A DNA stretch of 64,000 nucleotides, taken from positions 1,364,001-1,428,000 of the forward strand of contig CM035311.1 in the NCBI GenBank assembly GCA_002900995.3, in the 5' to 3' direction. Positions within the stretch are counted from its first letter, which is position 1. Each line of letters starts with the position of its first letter. The position numbers and the translations under genes are program-made. The stretch comes from Ganoderma boninense (lineage: Eukaryota > Basidiomycota > Agaricomycetes > Polyporales > Polyporaceae). Below, piece after piece: positions 59,801 through 64,000 of the stretch. The notes under the pieces were generated by a model. That model was not told where the DNA came from. It did no database searches and saw nothing but the letters and a program-made list of their open reading frames with translations.

Positions 59801-62800
59801 GTTCCTCAAGGAAGCTATCTCCGCGATTAAGAAGCTGCAGACCGTCGCGCAGCTGTGGACCTGGCAGAATGCAATGGGCAAGGGTCCGACTGGGAAGCTC
59901 GAATGGCACAATCTCGTTGCTGAAGATGTCCGTACGGGACTGTCAAAACACGAGATCAAGCGCCAGAAGTGAGTCGATGTTTGACCATGTAGTTGTTGCA
60001 ATTTGCTGAAACTTTACACAGCATCATCTTTGAAGTCATCAAGGGTGAGATGGATTACGTTCGTGATCTCGAAAACATCGAAGTGGTACGTTAATCACCT
60101 GGGCAACCTAAACATAGGTCTGACCTGCAGGATAGATGTATGTGGGACCGCTACGTGAGATGGACCCGCCGATCATTCCACGCGATCGACTGGAGCAATT
60201 CATCCAGGAGGTGTTCCACAACTATGCAGAGCTTCACGCGCACCATCGACGGATGCTCGAGAAGTTGCACGAGATCCAGCGCGACGAACACCCCGTCATT
60301 CGCAGCATCACAGCTGCCATCTATGACGCCGTGCTGAATTTCAGGGAGGCGTACATGGAGTACATCCCGAACTACCCGATCGCAGCTTACAGGATCGACG
60401 ATGAGATGGCAAACAACCTTCAATTTAAGACTTTCGTCGACGTGAGCCCTTGGCTTCTGCCACCCTCGCGCCAACTGTCTAACTAACTATGCTACGTTAT
60501 CCAGCAATGCACACGACACCCCGATGCACACCGTCTTGACATGAAGAACTTCATCAACCGGCCCATCCCGCGTCTGCTCCGTTATGAGCTGCTGCTAAAG
60601 AACATCCTCGACGAGACGCCGGAAGGACACGAGGATCGCGACTACATCCCCCAGGTGCTCGATGTCATCAAAGCACTCGGTAAGGAGACAGAGCCTGGGG
60701 TCGTCTCGGCCAAGCAGAAGGTCGAAGTTTGGCGTTACAACTCGAACCTCGTCTTCAAGAAAGAGGAGCAGATTGTAAGTTACCCAGGAATACGGCGCGC
60801 TTACCAGCAAGCTGATCACGTTGGACATTAGGACATGGATCTTTTGAACGAGAATCGTTCCCTCATCCATACCGGCAAGCTCTTGCGCCAGCCTGATACT
60901 GGATTCGAATGGAATGGATGGACTGAGCTGTTCGTTCTCTTGTTCGACAACTATCGTGGGTATTCCCCGAATCATTGAACACGTTCACGAGACTGATATG
61001 CTTGCGATAGTTGTCATGACCAAACCGAAGGAGAAGGATGGCGTCACCAAGTATCACGTCTACAGACGTGTAAGTATTATCGACCTCGGTTGCTCTATGT
61101 CGGTGGCGCTGATATGTCCTGTTTCTCAGCCCATCCCATTGGATCTGCTGACATTGGCCAACTTCACGGACCCTGCGACGCAGCGCGGAAACAGTATGTT
61201 CCGTCTTGGCCGTTCCGAGCGGCATGCAGGCGATGCGGGCACTCCAACGGGCGCCGCCACATCTCCCGAGTCCGCGACCGACTCCCGACTCGTATTCCCA
61301 TGCACGATTCACCACAATGGCCGTCTGGGTGGCTTATACACCGTTTTCGCGGAGTCTACGCAAGCCCGCAGCGAGTGGAAGCAGAAGCTTGAGGAGGCAA
61401 TCGGGCTCAGGAAGGTCGTGCAAGACTCGAACAAGGTGTTCGAGATCGAGACGCTCAGCGCCGACACTTTCTTGGTGCCATCGATGATGAGCAACAGCAG
61501 CAATTCGAATAGTTCGTGGGGTGAGAACGCTTTCACCGGCAAAGTTACTTGCTCCGTTCCCTTCAGTAAGTATCTCCTTAGCCGAGCCACGAGCCTCGTA
61601 CTGATGGATCCTTCTCAGCTACCGCCGATGGCCGTGGTTTGGTCGCCATTGGTTGTGCTGAAGGTGTCTGGATTGGTTTCCGGCACGATTCGCGATGTAA
61701 GTGCTTTTAAGCGAAGTAACCACAATATCGGTCTAATCGGTGGAACCAGCGCTGCGCCGTGTGCTTCATCTCAAGATGGTCACACAATGTGCTATGCTCG
61801 AGGACTTCGGTATCTTCCTCGTATTGGCTGACAAGGTCCGTGCTCCAGTGGCCTATGCCTGCGTAAGCTAACCGCGGGATCCTGCAGTCACTCTTCGCAT
61901 ACCACATCGAGGCGTTAGTGCCGTCGTCGCCACAGAGTGCCCACACATCCCAGACCCCTCAGAAACTGAGCGGAAACAAGGACGTCCACTTCTTCAGCGT
62001 TGGCAACCTGAACGGACGCACCCTCGTCATCTACATGAAGAAGAAAGGGGTACGTATCTTTCTGCCCCTCGTCATTACGGGATATTGATTACTTCGGAGT
62101 AGTTGGACAGCGTGTTCCGCGTCTTGGAGCCAGTCGTTGGCAAGATCAACGAGCGATCAAAAGCTCCCCAGACGTTCGGCTCTCGTCTCGGTCTGCGCTC
62201 CCAGCGCTCAGAGTGGTTCCGAGTCTATAGGGTATTCTATTGTCCCATGTTGTTTTGTGGGCGAAAGCTAACCTTGTCCAACAGGACTTCTTCCTTCCTT
62301 CCGAAGCGTTCGATCTCATCTTCCTCAAGGCGAAGATCGTCATCCTGTGCACGAAAGGATTTGAGATTATGGACCTTACCGAGTACGTACAATTGCTTCA
62401 CTTCCTGGCCCAGTGTTTGACATGTCCTGCAGTTTCAAGAGTGTCACTATCCCTCAACGAGACGACCCTCGACTGGAGAAGTTGGCCAAACGATGCGAAA
62501 GCTGTCGCCCCATGGGCATGTTCCGTTCCAGCAACGACGAGTTCCTGCTTTGTTACGATGGTAAGATGACCTCCACATGCGTCTACGTGTATGCTGTTCC
62601 TCACATGTGCGTAGAATTTGGTCTCTACGTGGACCGTCACGGAGACCCCAGTCGGTCTTTGGGCACCATCGAGTGGGAGGGAACCGCCGAGCATGTTGCG
62701 TGGCACCCGCCATACGTCCTGTTGTTCGACAGCCGCTTCATCGAAATACGTCATGTCGAGACGGGTCGCCTTGCTCAGATCATCCCCGGCAATGACGTCA

Positions 62801-63111
62801 GGTGCATTTGGGATGGCCGCGGCGTCACCGGTGTTCCTCCCGTGTCTCCAGTGCCGGAGGGATATGGCCAAGAGGCGATCTCGCAAGAACCGCGTGTGCA
62901 CGGTGTCATGAACGCCACCGACGCCCCCGTTGCTCCGGCTTCTCGCGCGGGCCGTCCTGTCGCCCAACACGTCTTTGAGCTCATACCCACAATACCCCTC
63001 TACCTACCCGGATCTCTTGCTTCGCCAGCACAGTCAACGACATACTTTTCGCAGAACAACTCGCCGCCGCACTCTCCACGCCTCAACCCCTCGCTTCCGT
63101 GGCGTTCATAA
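56804..63111 (+). CDS. Rho guanine nucleotide exchange factor (Rom2/Rgf type: DEP, two DH, PH, CNH)
   Basis: Start MSSVAAMHTLSSGDEDLAQL. Exon 1 (56804-56984) joins exon 2 at 57061 through a GTGAAG donor (YGQYHD-VHTLSDLNSPQ). About 500 residues are Pro/Ser-rich (PPPPPVSSPPPKG, APIPPPPPPPIIYG). A DEP domain follows: FFNPALLSHIAVRLRDKVPR, YPRAFTGKDIV, AALQVARSLQSQLFFYEVEW. DH domain 1 (about 59100-59970): IIHKLIHKEKQYLRDLDTIE, RHPDAHRLDLKHFLSRPSEH, LHKYPVLLEAICNETTEGNP. DH domain 2 (about 60020-60830): IIFEVIKGEMDYVRDLENIE, RHPDAHRLDMKNFINRPIPR, LLRYELLLKNILDETPEGHE. PH: LIHTGKLLRQPDTGFEWNGW, TELFVLLFDNY. CNH: TFLVPSMMSN, GRGLVAIGCAEGVWIGFRHD, FRVLEPVVGKINERS, EWEGTAEHVAWHPPYVLLFD. Ends PRLNPSLPWRS. 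It should activate Rho1 at the plasma membrane for cell-wall integrity signalling, judging by the Rom2/Rgf architecture. Confidence 0.92.
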
Positions 63112-64000
63112 TGACGACGACTTTAAACATCACTTATCCGTATCGCACCCGCACATTCCCTTTACTTATTTACACGCGGGCGCACGGGCTATCCCTTCCG
63201 TCATTCGAGAGTACGCGGATTCGTATGAGACAGGTATTGGGCAAGTATCTTATGTGGACCTAGACTTCTCTATGTGTAATAACATGCCACATTCCTTTTG
63301 CAATGTATCTCTCGTTACTGCTAGTCGTTCAGCCCCTTCCGTTCTTGGTTGTACCGATGCAGAATTCAAACCCGTTTTTGTTTCGTTTATGGTCGTGCCA
63401 CCGAGCGCCACCAGATCCCGCAAAGAGCGTCTCTGACTATGAGGTGGTATTCCTTCGCCTCCTGCTACTCGCGTTCTCGCCTCCATCATCTTCTTCGACG
63501 ATGCCGTGCTACGACGCTTCAGATGATGTGTGGTTTCCCCCCTCCCTACCCGAACTCCCGACGTTCTCCGAACCGCCGCCACTTACCATCAGCGGAGAAC
63601 ACTGTGAAGGCGGCTCCGGGCGATTTTGACACGGGAAACGGGTGAAAACTCCGGTTCACCCGAGAACCGGGTGGTGACCGAGTTACTTTCCATACGGGTG
63701 AGTTTCACCCGGTATCTGCCCGGTGCCATCACTGCCATTACCACCCGGTAAACGGGTTATTGTAACTCGGCGGAGACTTAGATGAAACTTGAGGCATCCG
63801 CCGTTTTAGCGCCAATATACCGGCCGGAGCTGCTCCTTACTCATCCACTCCCACGGGTTTACTGATAACGTCGCAGCGACGGCGACCGTCCCCTTTCGAC
63901 CTTTCCCTCTCTCTCTCAGCTCTCTCTGAGTCTCCTTCCAAGTCATCGTCCTGGAATACCCGGTAGGTAGGCCCATTTGTGTGAGCTTCGACATCCAGGT
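63112..64000. mobile_element. hairpin-rich segment, possible end of a DNA transposon
   Basis: After the RhoGEF stop, the sequence from 63630 changes character. Nested inverted repeats built on ACCCGG/CGGGTGA occur: CGGGTGAA/TTCACCCG (63639-63662), CGGGTGA/TCACCCG (63695-63711), and CCGAGTTAC/GTAACTCGG (63678-63686 and 63762-63770). A minus-strand frame with GLPTGYSRTMTWKETQRELR (63994-63806) abuts them and runs toward the window edge. Such clustered subterminal repeats are common at DNA-transposon ends. No transposase motif is visible and the element, if real, is cut by the window end. Confidence 0.3.

Overview
The window looks like a euchromatic stretch of a basidiomycete (Agaricomycetes) nuclear genome. 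The signs are: dense, intron-rich genes whose introns are about 50-80 nt with GTRNGY donors and YAG acceptors; GC-rich coding sequence; a fungal sterol cyclase; a 7-TM receptor-like gene of the DUF6534 type; and several divergent F-box genes, a hallmark of mushroom-forming fungi. All assignments come from reading motifs and reconstructing splice sites by eye; nothing was searched against a database. Species and chromosome are not inferable.

Layout. 1-9.5 kb: the 3' part of a Ser/Arg/Pro-rich gene cut by the window edge, a HIRIP3-like histone chaperone, an intron-containing tRNA-Asp(GTC), a long gene-poor stretch holding one overlooked broken gene (6006-6782), then VPS25 of ESCRT-II. 10-19 kb: a RING-finger protein, a tandem trio of related F-box-like genes (two intact, one decayed) and a larger F-box/LRR-type gene. 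19.6-28 kb: housekeeping genes: DGAT2 (triacylglycerol synthesis), CDC48/p97, TBCB (tubulin cofactor B), and a hotdog thioesterase divergent from TBCB. 28.6-36 kb: an F-box/LRR-like remnant, a class 3 lipase, a gene-poor gap with a 32-bp perfect palindrome, and an NADP-dependent MDR-family reductase. 36-41 kb: lanosterol synthase and another F-box protein. 41.6-54.4 kb: a remarkable secreted His-rich repeat protein, a DUF6534-type membrane protein, a GH5 glucanase and a second class 3 lipase, an inverted paralogue of the first. 54.8-63.1 kb: a METTL2/Trm140-type tRNA m3C methyltransferase and, divergent from it, a Rom2-type RhoGEF with two DH domains. The last 0.9 kb carries nested hairpins resembling the end of a DNA transposon.

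How the genes relate. There is no operon logic. Recurring themes are lipid metabolism (DGAT2, lanosterol synthase, two lipases, thioesterase), protein quality control and ubiquitin adaptors (CDC48, RING, F-box genes, VPS25), and cell wall or surface functions (GH5, RhoGEF, His-rich secreted protein). The most unusual items are the His-rich repeat protein, the double-DH RhoGEF, the decaying F-box/DUF6699-like trio, the inverted lipase pair and the unannotated spliced pseudogene at 6.0-6.8 kb.
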